Origin: Mytilus edulis
Lineage: Eukaryota > Mollusca > Bivalvia > Mytilida > Mytilidae
Reading direction: 5' to 3'
NCBI RefSeq assembly: GCF_963676685.1
Contig: NC_092345.1
Span: forward strand, 74,699,960 to 74,763,959
Length of the DNA: 64,000 nucleotides
Part shown: positions 23,701-32,414 of the stretch, piece by piece
Position numbering within the stretch: position 1 is the first letter of the stretch
Layout: the number at the start of each line of letters is the position of its first letter
Program-made: the position numbers and the translations under genes
The notes under the pieces: generated by a model
Seen by the model: only the letters and a program-made list of their open reading frames with translations
What the model was told of the DNA's origin: nothing
The model's database searches: none

Positions 23701-26700
23701 ACAAACTCGCATCATAATCTACATAATGCTTTTATGTACGTAGGAGTGGTATGATTGCAAATGGGATAAGTTTAACTATATACTATAGTCGAAAATGATG
23801 TAGATGTAAACAACTATTGAGTCAATAACTACTATAAATATATCAAACTTAACACACAGGCGGATCCAAGGGGGGGTGGGGTGGGGCTGCCCCCCCCCCC
23901 CCGTTTGATGGGAAAAATTTGGTTAATTATATAGGGAATCATTGAAGCATGACTGGAGCGGCCCCCCTTTTAGGTCAGTCAGCCCCCCCCCCCCCCCCCC
24001 CCCCCCTTAGGAAAAGTTCTGGATCCGCCACTGTAACATGCTATGAAAATGAATTACACATTTGACTATAAAAGTAAAATTTAAACTTTCATTAATTATT
24101 TTGACACATGTATTTTTTTTTATTACAGCGATTGTTTCCGTCTACATAACATACTTGTGTTGAGTGATGAGATTTACGGTCGACTTCATTATCATCAAGA
24201 TCACACCTCCATTTTAAAGGTACGACTGATGTGTCTAATGTGCTGTTAAATAACCTTACACAGTTGTCATTTATATGTCACAGTGCCCTGTCAAATGTTG
24301 TTAAGATACATTATTACTTTCAAAAGAATACTTCTAGTCTATTTTTGGTTTAACTTAATTGCACTTTTTGGTGACTGTGCTTTATCTCTATTGCACAAAA
24401 CCATTATATAATTCCGCTTGATTCAAACCATAACACACATTCAGATCTTACCTTAACATTGAATATTGTTTATTTTTTAGTATTATCCTGAGGGTACAAT
24501 ATTAAGTACTGGTTTGTCCAAATGGGCCAGTGCTGGAGGATGGCGAGTAAGTTAACCAGTATATAAAAGTATGTATTCAAATCACGTATTTCAATATATG
24601 TGTTAGGATGGTATGTCGATATTTTCGAAAAGCAAGGATTATACTGAATCTTTTATATTCCTACCATTAAACAACATGCAAGTTTATTTAATGATTTGTA
24701 AATAAAGTTTATATACATTGTACATACCTGTTTGTAATGGTAATATAGGTTGACAGCTTGACCTATTTTATTTTTACATTCACTTGTGAGGTTACATTTT
24801 TGATTCGCTGATACAAAATTAAACACAGTCTTACACGAAAAAAAAGTTTCTGTTCCGATGACAAAATGGAACTGCAGCGTTAATGTTTCACAGAAGTCAT
24901 TGGAAATACTATCCTTCATTGTTTGTATTCAGTACGGCATTGATTCCAGACAAAAATGTAGTTAGATGAACAAGTTATAATGTGTCAATGATTATAGATA
25001 AACCCAAGGAATAATATCATATTAAAATGTATGTCTTTCGTAGGTTGGTTATCATGTTTTCCCTACAGAGCTTTCATCCTTAAAGAAAGCTGTACGTAGT
25101 GCTGCCAGCCACACATACAGCTGTTGTCCAGCTCCAATGCAGTATGCTATAACAAAGGTAGTATTTATAGTTTTGGTTATTTTAGTTAAATAGTGTTCGT
25201 AAATAGTTATTAAACTTTAAGGTAAACTAGCATATAAGTTTAACTGTTATATAATGAATAATTTACAACAAATTAAAATCAAAATTGAACAGAGTTTACA
25301 TAAGAATGTGTGCAGAAAAATAGTTTTTATTCGAATGCTTCCGACTGTTTGCGGTTTGATTTATAGACCATCATTATGAAGATAATTAGTTCGATAGGGT
25401 ATCATTACCTCAGCAGTCAGAGTAACGATGCTGGCCTAATTTATAACGTACATTTCTAAAATTCCCCGTTAAGAGTTCGTATAGAAACTAAAGTTACAAT
25501 TCTCTTAGTCAAAATTGACCTTGATTGAATTTGACTATTCTTGAAATATACTTGAATCATATAACTCCCAACGTATCTGCGTATTTTTACAATGAACATC
25601 CCTGGGATCCAAATATTTAGGTTTGAGAGTTCTTTTCAAACGTAAATACGAAAAGCTCGTCAGACGCACGAAACATATTTAGTATCATTTTCATTATCTT
25701 TTGAATAAACCAACCTTAAATAAGTATTAAAATATATACATATTGCCAATGTCCATCTATCATGATATTCGATTGGAGGATGTTTCGTCTCCGAGGGTAT
25801 CACCAGCCGAGTAGTCAGCACTTGACATGAATATCAATTATATGTAGATATAGGAAGATGTTGTATGAGTGCCAATGAGACAACTCTCCATCCACATAAC
25901 AATATATAAAAGTAAACCATTATATATGGTCAATTTTATAAATTTCCTGTTTACAAAACTAACTTTAAGGTTTTTCTTATCCCAGACATAGATTATCTTA
26001 GCCGTATTTGGCACAACTTTAGGATATTAAATTATAATCCTGGTACCTTTGATAACTATTGCAGTCATTTATCAGTATTTCATTTCGTTCATTTCGGCTT
26101 GAAACAATTAAATATATGGGTTAACTAAAACCGATATCGACATGTACCATTAATCTGCTAGATGAGACGCAAAGAGAAATCTAGTACATTTGAAGATATT
26201 TTGTATATTGTATTTTACAATAAAGGTAGTAATTTCATTTATTTTAAATTTTAGATGTTTCAAGATCTTGATGCAATAGACAGTTACACGAAGCATTGTT
26301 CAAGGATTATGATGACCGTAGGAAACTATTGTCAACGGTAATTAAAGCATTAATACATGTCGTAAGCTAATTTTGACACGGAATTTCATCGAAGCAAATT
26401 GTACAAGAAAATCAAAGTTATATTACAATAAAATATCAAGATTTAAAAAATATATTGAAAACAGAAATCTGATGCATCATTTTTCAGTTTAATTGTAATG
26501 AGTAAAGACAAGGGTAACTACATTATTGACCATGTCTCTAAACGCGTTGGTAATTGACCTGTTGATGTGTTTCAATTTTAAGATAACACTATGACGGCTG
26601 AAAAACAAAAGTAAAACGAAACTGAGCAACCCGACTTTCCCAACAACATCGGTCATGAATTCAAGATTATGAATTGTAAACAGTCCATATATCAGTCTGT

Positions 26701-29700
26701 TTATAATTTGCATTGATTTATTTTTAAATGGAGAATATATAACTTGGTTGTGACAACTACAAATTAATCGTTTTAAAAGATCATTTAACATGATGATTTG
26801 CTATATGCTGAAACTCCATAGCGTGAAATTCCATAGCGGTGAACCAAATCACGATATCATATGTGAAACGGTAAAAGGAATGACATTCATTTAACTACTA
26901 CGAGCCTCCAGTTGAATAATTTAGTACATGTATAGCAATGAGTCTTTCTACCTTAACGCACACCACATTACTTATCAAAAAGTAAAATAACAAAAAAAAA
27001 CACCGAACTCCAAGGAAAATTCAATACCGGAAGAACCGTGGAGATAACCTTTCACCAAATCTGTCAGAATCTGTCAGGAGAACTGTTCTAGAACAGTATG
27101 TAGAATGCCATCTTAACACCTTTCAGGCAGTTCTAGCTAAAACAGTTCTGACCTAGACCTGATTAGGTCAGTTCTACCTAGAACTGATTTACACAGTTCT
27201 ACGACTAGAACAGGTCTACGACTACAACATTTCTTCGATTAGAATTGATTTGGTCAGTTCTACGGCTAGAATTGATTCATAGTCAGTTCAATCCATAGAA
27301 CAGTTTTAAAAACTCCTCGTCTTACAAGAAGTTAAGTCAAACGAATAGAATATATATTAAAAAATTATATTTCTACAATCCTGACTGGTTTGGTCAGTTT
27401 TACGCCTAGAACAGTTTTAGACAGTTCTGCTGACAGTTCTACGATTAGAACTGATTTAGTCAGTTTTGCTGATAGTTCTACGACGAGAACTGATTTGGAC
27501 AGTTCTAGCCTAGGACTGATCCTGACAGTTTAACCTAGAACTGATTTGGTCAGTTCTACTTAGAACTGATTTGATCGGTTCTACCTAGAACTGATTTTGA
27601 CAGTTCTACTTATAACAGTTCTAGGGTAGAACTGTTCTAGGACAGTTTACTTACTTACTTACTTAGTCTTTGCTATGCCTTATGGCACATAGGGCAATGG
27701 TATAGGACAGTTTAGATCAGTTCTATGACAGATAATTCTGACAGTCCTAATGAGAAGTTAGATGTGATCTCCACTGTACTTTGTCAAATGGCAATATCAA
27801 AAGCTCAAACACATCAAACGAATGGAAAACAAATGAAAAACAAATGCAACATTTTAACTTGGTACAGGCATTTCTTTATGTTGAAAATGATGGATTAAAC
27901 TTGATTTTAGAGCTAGCTAAACCTCTAATTTGTAGGACAGTCGCATAGAATTTCATCATATTGGCAACAGTGTGTTAACAAAATAAAGGAGGGATGTGAC
28001 ATTTCAAATCTCTGCGAAAAGCACTAGTAAAATACAAATTACCTGATGGTAGAAATTAACGTAACGGAAAGGACGAAGATTCAGATTCAAATTATGCATT
28101 TACATCTAAATTAACTCATCATAGATACCAGGACTAAACTTTATATTTTCGTCAGACGCGCATTTCGTCTACAAAAGAATCAGCAGTTATGCTTGAATCC
28201 AAAAAAGTTAAAAAGGCCAAATAAAGTACGAAGTTGAAGAGCATTGAGAACCAAAATTCCTAAAAGTTTTGCCAAATACAGCAAGGTAATCTATTAAAAT
28301 AAAATACCATGTTAATGTGTAATCACTGGCATTAATAACGTTGCCTATAAAATAATGTCTAAGTACTAGTAAATTTGGTTTCAACTGTTTACCACTTGTT
28401 GAACTATAGTCTGGTTGATTTTATAGCATCTATTGAAAATTCTAATTTTTCAAGGGAATTAACATCTGTTGGCGTGAGATGTGTCGTGCCTAAAAGTGGA
28501 TACTACATATTCCCTGATTTTGAAATTATGAGACCTTTGTTGAACAAACGTGGAATTACTACGTGTGAACAGATGTGTAAAGCTATGACTGCCGAATGTT
28601 CCGTTGTGGTAAGTCAATTCTAAATTATGAACATAAATGATGGTGGAGCACACACAAACAATCCTTCTAGGTAATGTAATCTCGTCAACCTCCTTGCCTG
28701 TCCTTGTAACATTGCCGAATACAACTGCAATTATCATACATGTTTTACTTGTGACCAACACGTCGTGTTCTGAAATTAATACTTTATATATTTGGTATAA
28801 AATACTGACGCAATTTGGGAAAATACCGAAGTGCAATCAAAAACTCAGGCAAATAAACACGGAAAACATGATGCACAAGAGAAGAAGTATGAATAGTCAA
28901 ACACCTATACAGAATTGTCAATGTTCTCGTATTCTCCAATATTGTAAGCACATTGTTCTGGTGCCCCTAATGGTTACCTTAGTGTTACTCAAGTCCTGTA
29001 ATGTTATCATTTTCTTCACAAAATTTTATGTTTTTATCATGCTTTTCTATGAGTTAGAATGAATTGAAGTATTCTAAGCGAAATATCTGTTTCAACATCA
29101 TTATCACAATTTAACAATATGCAATTGTTTAATGGTTAATCTAGGTAATGGCTGGCGGTCCTGCTTTTCTGAGACCGGTGGAAGAGCTGACGACAAGACT
29201 TTGCTATGTACCATTTGATGGAAAAGGAGCGTTACAGGCTAGTAGAAAACTAGGTCTGGAAAAACCACTTCCGGAAAAGTTTGTGCAGGAGTATTGCACA
29301 CCTGTTTATGATGGAATACAAGTAAGGATAAACATGGTTGCATCCTGTTTAATATAGTATTAATCTCTTTTAATTGTTTAGATTTACAATGCCAAAAAGA
29401 ATATCTACGGTAGTAATGTTCACATTGATATTAAAGGATTTTCATTTTTCCTCAAATGTCCTTCTTTACCGTAAGAATTTATTATAGGGCTACAATAAGA
29501 CAGTTAATGAAAACAAAATTAAAACACGGGATACGCTTTTCAACAGGCAACAAAATATTGCATTAAATTAATAAAAAAAAGCAACGACTGTCATGACAGT
29601 TTTGTGTTTCTGAGGAAAAGTCTTTCTTTCCATGGAAAACATGGTGAGTTCATGATAAAGGTACTTTTAGATGGTAGTACGCTGGTGTATTAAGTCACTT

Positions 29701-29971
29701 CGTACAAATGTCTTCTAATATAAAACTTTTTAAACTGACGACTTAACTATAAAAGATTAATAAGTATTTTGGTTTACATTAACCAAACTTTTTAAATGGC
29801 TATTGGTTTTTTTTCATATGTGTTGTTCATTTAATAAGAACTTGTAAGCTTTGATGAATGTTTCGGTAACCATGAAGACGCATGCTATTTACTTTGTAAT
29901 ACTTTTCTTTGTAGGCTTTGAAGACCTGGGTTATGAAACATTCCGAACAACATGTAAACAATATACGATGA
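17575..29971 (+). CDS. Class I/II PLP-dependent aminotransferase, 12-exon gene
   Basis: Joining 12 exons with GT-AG junctions and matching phases gives 1311 nt, exactly 437 codons (436 residues plus stop), usual for fold-type I aminotransferases. Visible landmarks are a substrate-entry segment FAFGQSPFP near residue 40, NPDNPSG with Asn175, SDEIYG with Asp203 (pyridine-N partner) and Tyr206, GLSKW with the Schiff-base Lys234, GWR with phosphate-binding Arg242, and LTTRL with Arg377 for the substrate carboxylate. By family knowledge it transfers an amino group between an amino acid and a 2-oxo acid through PLP. The exact substrate cannot be read from the sequence. No signal peptide is visible, so it is probably cytosolic. 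The start ATG at 17575 lies in ACAACAATGG; a GTG 78 nt upstream is in frame, but no upstream in-frame ATG exists. AATAAA follows the stop by 32 nt. It is divergent from gene A and convergent with gene B. Confidence 0.9.
18379..18555. mobile_element. MITE with CAGTGAAACCTG inverted ends (intron 1)
   Basis: 177 bp beginning ACAGTGAAACCTGG and ending CAGGTTTCACTGT, next to TA on the right and TATA on the left. The end sequence and TA preference suggest a pogo/Tc1-mariner type non-autonomous element. Confidence 0.6.
18787..18921 (+). CDS. Aminotransferase exon 2 (residues 68-112)
   Basis: The acceptor is TTTCAG at 18781. It encodes GTLELRQSIAKFH followed by NIIVAPGSKELIF, the family's glycine/serine segment that contacts the PLP phosphate. 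The donor is GTAGGG at 18922, and the exon ends in phase 1. Confidence 0.88.
19427..19554 (+). CDS. Aminotransferase exon 3 (residues 113-155)
   Basis: The acceptor is TTGTAG. It encodes DVLIISPSWTTYHPQAKL, where Trp121 and Tyr124 sit in the aromatic region that stacks on the cofactor in this family. The donor is GTATCA, phase 0. Confidence 0.9.
19899..19962 (+). CDS. Aminotransferase exon 4 (residues 156-177)
   Basis: The acceptor is ATTTTTAG. The exon ends at NNPDNP, splitting the serine codon of NPDNPSG across the junction with exon 5. The donor is GTAAGT, phase 1. Confidence 0.9.
19984..20095 (-). repeat. L-family 3' end, reverse fragment (intron 4)
   Basis: Reads CACAAAAATACTGAACTC and CCCTAATCCAATGACAAAAT on plus, the reverse of the common L terminus. 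Confidence 0.7.
20138..20579 (-). mobile_element. M1 MITE-like element, copy c (aminotransferase intron 4)
   Basis: Reverse-complement, diverged copy of the 2237 element, with recognisable ends AGGTAGCACGGTAGTATTTG and ACTACCGTACCACCT. The target duplication is no longer clear. Confidence 0.7.
21127..21166 (+). CDS. Aminotransferase exon 5 (40 nt micro-exon)
   Basis: A short exon that completes NPDNPSG and continues TSYTREELKKL. The acceptor is TTTTAG, the donor is GTATGT, and the exon ends in phase 2. It is too short to be found by ORF length, and is fixed by phase and by the family motif. Confidence 0.88.
21425..21560 (+). repeat. S-family 3' fragment (intron 5)
   Basis: Blocks CGGTATGGAGTTTGCTCATT, GTGACCTATAATTG and TTGTCTCATTGGTAATCAT in S order. 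Confidence 0.7.
21732..23180 (-). mobile_element. H element copy 1 (long-TIR transposon-like, intron 5)
   Basis: 1449 bp bounded by inverted ends TGCCCGCGTCACACTGTCCC and its complement, with a perfect TTA duplication (21729-21731 and 23181-23183). The outer 300-600 bp are packed with CGATGG/CCATCG-type words. The centre carries the remnant reading frame found in the other H copies, broken here by a TTA-to-TAA change. A segment present in copy 2 (about 52920-53390) is deleted. The 3 bp TTA target fits PIF/Harbinger. Confidence 0.8.
23740..23840 (-). repeat. S-family fragment, reverse (intron 5)
   Basis: Plus strand reads GGTATGATTGCAAATGGGAT and GATGTAGATGTAAACAA, a diverged reverse S segment. 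Confidence 0.5.
23855..24034. mobile_element. MITE with GGCGGATCCA ends and long poly-C runs (intron 5)
   Basis: Ends CACAGGCGGATCCAAG and CTGGATCCGCCACTGT are inverted repeats. The interior has a G-run and two C-runs (about 14 and over 20). The TGGCGGATCC terminus is a recurrent one in invertebrate MITEs. Ends 95 bp before exon 6. Confidence 0.65.
24129..24219 (+). CDS. Aminotransferase exon 6 (PLP-binding Asp/Tyr)
   Basis: Encodes SDCFRLHNILVLSDEIYGRL, with Asp203 and Tyr206 of the cofactor site. The acceptor is TATTACAG, the donor is GTACGA, phase 0. The preceding intron of about 3 kb carries an H element, an S fragment and a poly-C element. Confidence 0.92.
24481..24546 (+). CDS. Aminotransferase exon 7 (catalytic lysine)
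   Basis: Encodes STGLSKWASAGGWR, holding the Schiff-base Lys234 and Arg242. The acceptor is TATTTTTTAG, the donor is GTAAGT, and the exon is 22 whole codons in phase 0. Confidence 0.93.
25044..25157 (+). CDS. Aminotransferase exon 8 (residues 243-280)
   Basis: Begins VGYHVFPTELSSLKKAV and continues into SHTYSCCPAPMQYA, a segment that resembles the family's conserved S-x-P-x-Q region. The acceptor is TTTCGTAG, the donor is GTAGTA, and it has 38 codons in phase 0. Confidence 0.9.
25760..26065 (-). repeat. R-family repeat, reverse, split by an S fragment (intron 8)
   Basis: Plus strand shows CGAGGGTATCACCAGCCGAG, then an S fragment around 25850-25920 (GCCAATGAGACAACTCTCCA), then CTTAGCCGTATTTGGCACAA and CCTGGTACCTTTGATAACTA, the reverse R terminus. 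Confidence 0.65.
26255..26337 (+). CDS. Aminotransferase exon 9 (residues 281-308)
   Basis: Encodes MFQDLDAIDSYTKHCSRIMM through NYCQ, a helical segment leading into the small domain. The acceptor is AATTTTAG, the donor is GTAATT, and the exon ends in phase 2 (CG). Confidence 0.85.
27000..27037 (-). repeat. L-family 3' end, left part (intron 9)
   Basis: CACCGAACTCCAAGGAAAAT is the reverse L terminus. The copy is interrupted by the Q element and resumes at 27775. Confidence 0.65.
27038..27774. mobile_element. Q element: inverted ends plus palindromic CAGTTCTA/TAGAACTG array
   Basis: 737 bp starting GTGGAGATAAC and ending GTGATCTCCAC. A second inverted block (CTGTCAGAAT) lies just inside both ends. 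Between them are about twenty copies of CAGTTCT or AGAACTG, many paired as CAGTTCTACCTAGAACTG. It also contains a short CTTA run. No transposase frame. It sits inside an L repeat. Confidence 0.65.
27775..27965 (-). repeat. L-family 3' end, right part (intron 9)
   Basis: GTCAAATGGCAATATCAAAA and GCTCAAACACATCAAACGAA continue the L copy broken at 27037. GGTACAGGCATTTCTT and TAGGACAGTCGCATAGAATT follow in reverse L order. Confidence 0.7.
28115..28295 (+). repeat. R-family repeat, diverged (intron 9)
   Basis: TACCAGGACTAAACTTTATA, GACGCGCATTTCGTCTAC and GAAGTTGAAGAGCATTGAG. Lies just upstream of the two competing acceptors of exon 10. Confidence 0.7.
28455..28608 (+). CDS. Aminotransferase exon 10 (small domain)
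   Basis: The acceptor TTTTTCAAG gives R-ELTSVGVRCVVPKSGYYIFP, the usual spacing between the small-domain helix and the strand in this family. A second acceptor 45 nt upstream (ACTATAG, exon from 28410) is also in phase and would insert 15 residues. The short form fits the family better. The donor is GTAAGT. Confidence 0.8.
29145..29321 (+). CDS. Aminotransferase exon 11 (carboxylate-binding Arg)
   Basis: The acceptor is AATCTAG. It encodes VMAGGPAFLRPVEELTTRL, then CYVPFDG, with Arg377 at the position that binds the substrate carboxylate. The donor is GTAAGG and the length is 59 codons in phase 0. Confidence 0.9.
29915..29971 (+). CDS. Aminotransferase terminal exon 12
   Basis: After a strong acceptor (ACTTTTCTTTGTAG) it encodes ALKTWVMKHSEQHVNNIR and stops at TGA. 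Phase agrees with exon 11, giving DGIQ-ALKTWV, the kind of amphipathic C-terminal helix seen in this family. A poly(A) signal lies 32 nt downstream. Confidence 0.8.
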   Translation, partial: ALKTWVMKHSEQHVNNIR

Positions 29972-30003
29972 TCCATTACACGTATTTCCTTTAAGTTATT
30001 CCG

Positions 30004-30009
30004 AATAAA
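30004..30009 (+). terminator. Poly(A) signal AATAAA of the aminotransferase
   Basis: Canonical AATAAA 32 nt after the stop codon of exon 12. The position supports that exon as the true 3' end. Confidence 0.6.
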
Positions 30010-30414
30010 CATTGTTTCTGCTTGAAGAAGGATTAATCATAACAATACCGATATGTTTATATATATACATTTGCTTTAGTTAAAAATATTCGACGTGTAT
30101 TTATTTACACCCTTTACTTGATCTTTTTTTTGTTTTTGTCTCAATGTCAATTATGCGGTTCCTCATTTCTTTTATACATGATTTGATGTTGTTTGCACGA
30201 ATAATAAATCTGACTTGTTGCATTAAATGACAAAAATTCAAATTAATCTGATTTGCACAAAAAAAATCTTTATTTTTTAGCCAATCCTGATTTGAAAAAG
30301 AAAATTTGGCTGAGTTTGTGTTTATTTTTTTGTAAATTAATTTATCTAATGTCTGCTGTACCCCTGTTTTGAAAATTTCACCTATTATGTCTGTTTTGTT
30401 CACGCATTGTTGTA

Positions 30415-30640
30415 AAAATAATGGAATTGGATGCGACTATCATACAAGTAAGAGGTTTAGCGCTGTAAAACAAGGTTCAATCCACCATTTCTACATTTGA
30501 AAATGCCTGTACCAAGTCAGGAATATGGCAGTTGTTGTCCATTCGGTTGATGTGTTTTATCATTTAATTTTGCCATTTGATTAGGGAATTTCCGTTTTGA
30601 ATTTTCCCCGGAGTTCAGTATTTTTACTTTTACTTTAAAG
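30415..30640 (+). repeat. L-family retroelement 3' end
   Basis: GGATGCGACTATCATACAAG, AAATGCCTGTACCAAGTCAG, TGGCAGTTGTTGTCCATTCG and GAATTTTCCCCGGAGTTCAG in order. Confidence 0.75.
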
Positions 30641-31264
30641 TCTCCTGTAAACCAATTTGAAATTCCAAAGATGGTTTATTCTGAAGGTGGATGACAAAAC
30701 TTATACTCTAACAAATTAAAACAAGAGACCCCGTTAGAGTTTTAACTCCTCGTATATTTTTTTCCAAATCCGAGTTAAAAGGTCTAAGTTGTGGTCAGAC
30801 AATATCATAAACATTGATATCATGATGTTCAAATTAGTCAAGTCAATTCTAATAAAAAGTCAAAACTGAATGCACAAATTAGATGCTGAAATGGCTTTGT
30901 TTTATAGCAGCAGACAATGCATGAATGAGCCATACACATTATGGTCCAATGATGTATACTAGTATAGATTCAAGAAAGAGGTTATTTTTTTGTTTTTATA
31001 TTATCTTTAATCAGTATTATTTTCTCTTTAACAAATGTTATCATATTTGATCGTCTTGTTTGTATCAATTCTACAGAAACAACATAAGGTTATAGCACGG
31101 CGGTTAACCAATAAGCACAGCGATTTTAAGTACCAATATTTATCTTAAGCTGTGTGATGAGTATATCATGCAATCAATACACGAATAAATGTTACATGTT
31201 GTTCAAAGCTTTAAATTATCAATGCTCTAAATGATGCTCAAAATACAGGTTGTAAAGTAAACAT

Positions 31265-31545
31265 ACATTTTTGCGCCTGTCCCAAGTCAGGAGCCTCTGG
31301 CCTTTGTTAGTCTTGTATTATTTTAATTTTAGTTTCTTGTGTACAATTTGGAAATTAGTATGGCGTTCATTATCACTGGACTAGTATATATTTGTTTAGG
31401 GGCCAGCTGAAGGACGCCTCCGGGTGCGGGAATTTCTCGCTACATTGAAGACCTGTTGGTGACCCTCTGCTGTTGTTTTTTATTTGGGCGGGTTGTTGTC
31501 TCTTTGACACATTCCCCATTTCCATTCTCAATTTTATGAAATTAC
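31265..31545 (+). repeat. P-family dispersed repeat
   Basis: GCGCCTGTCCCAAGTCAGGA through GACACATTCCCCATTTCCAT. Lies between the convergent ends of the aminotransferase and gene B. Confidence 0.8.
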
Positions 31546-32040
31546 AAAATGTTATTTCTTCATAATATGAACTATACATTCAGATATAAAATCACGAATG
31601 AAAGTAACGTAGTTTTTTGTTAATACTACATACAGTAAACAAACATAATATTATACGTACACAAGCTTTTGATAAATAACATAAAATTGTATAAAAATGT
31701 ATGCTGACTCAAATACACAATAAACACGAAACAAATACTCTTAAAAATCTAAAAATCTGCAAAAAGTACACAATTTAACGACTACACGTCGTCAATGCTG
31801 CATGACCTATCATATAAATAGTTAGGGCAAGAAATCTATGGCATGTGTTTCTATGTTGTTGGCTTAAGCTGGTTGAATATCGGATTATATCCATGGAATG
31901 AATTCTTCAATGTCGTCCTTTTGTTACGAGTCTTTGACAACAAAACCCGTTCATAGTAATTTTGCTATATAGTAGCTATTCTATGCGATCTCATTCACAT
32001 ATCAAAGTCATTGCTTTCACATATATCGTCATTTGTCTTT

Positions 32041-32414
32041 TCAATCGTTTTCGATATGTGTTCGAGACTGTCTGTTGTCGCTATAATTGTCATTGGACAA
32101 TTGTGTTTGAGAAACAGAGTTTTCCGTTTCGAAATTTGTGTTTGTAGGAGCATCGAACACATCGTCGTTATTCCCATTATCGTCATTTGAAGGTGGAACA
32201 GTAAAATCAGTGTCAGCAATGTAACTTGCATATGATTCGTTCACCGATACGTCATTTCCAGTCGATGTCGTCTGTTGTGACACATTTCCTGTAGAAGGGT
32301 GATAATGTGTTATTCTACAACCCTGGCTGTATGTCGGAGGCAGTGTACGAATAGATACATCTGAATAGTTTGGAGGCGGGGCTTCTTGTAATGTACACCT
32401 GCTGTTATTTCCCC
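32041..32414 (-). CDS. Gene B exon 3 (PPxY tail, terminal)
   Basis: The acceptor ATATTCAAG gives the required 2 nt to complete TGG. It then reads GNNSRCTLQEAPPPNYSDV, then LPPTYSQGC and YHPSTGN, and ends IEND with TGA. The pyrimidine tract is weak, so the exact 5' edge is less certain than the frame. Confidence 0.65.

Noticed and set aside
27038..27774. CRISPR-like array of short palindromic repeats
   Set aside because: Spacing and orientation are irregular, the repeats are only 7-8 bp, the genome is eukaryotic, and inverted termini indicate a transposable element.
28637..29062. 141-residue plus-strand frame in intron 10
   Set aside because: Lies wholly inside an intron of a well-supported gene, has no recognisable domain, and an overlapping frame exists on the other strand. 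Treated as chance.
31077..31148. Alternative terminal exon for the aminotransferase (KQHKVIARRLTNKHSD..., with AATAAA at 31184)
   Set aside because: Phase and acceptor are fine, but the nearer exon at 29915 gives ALKTWV, a far better family C-terminus, and has its own poly(A) signal. The downstream one is probably chance, or at most an alternative end.
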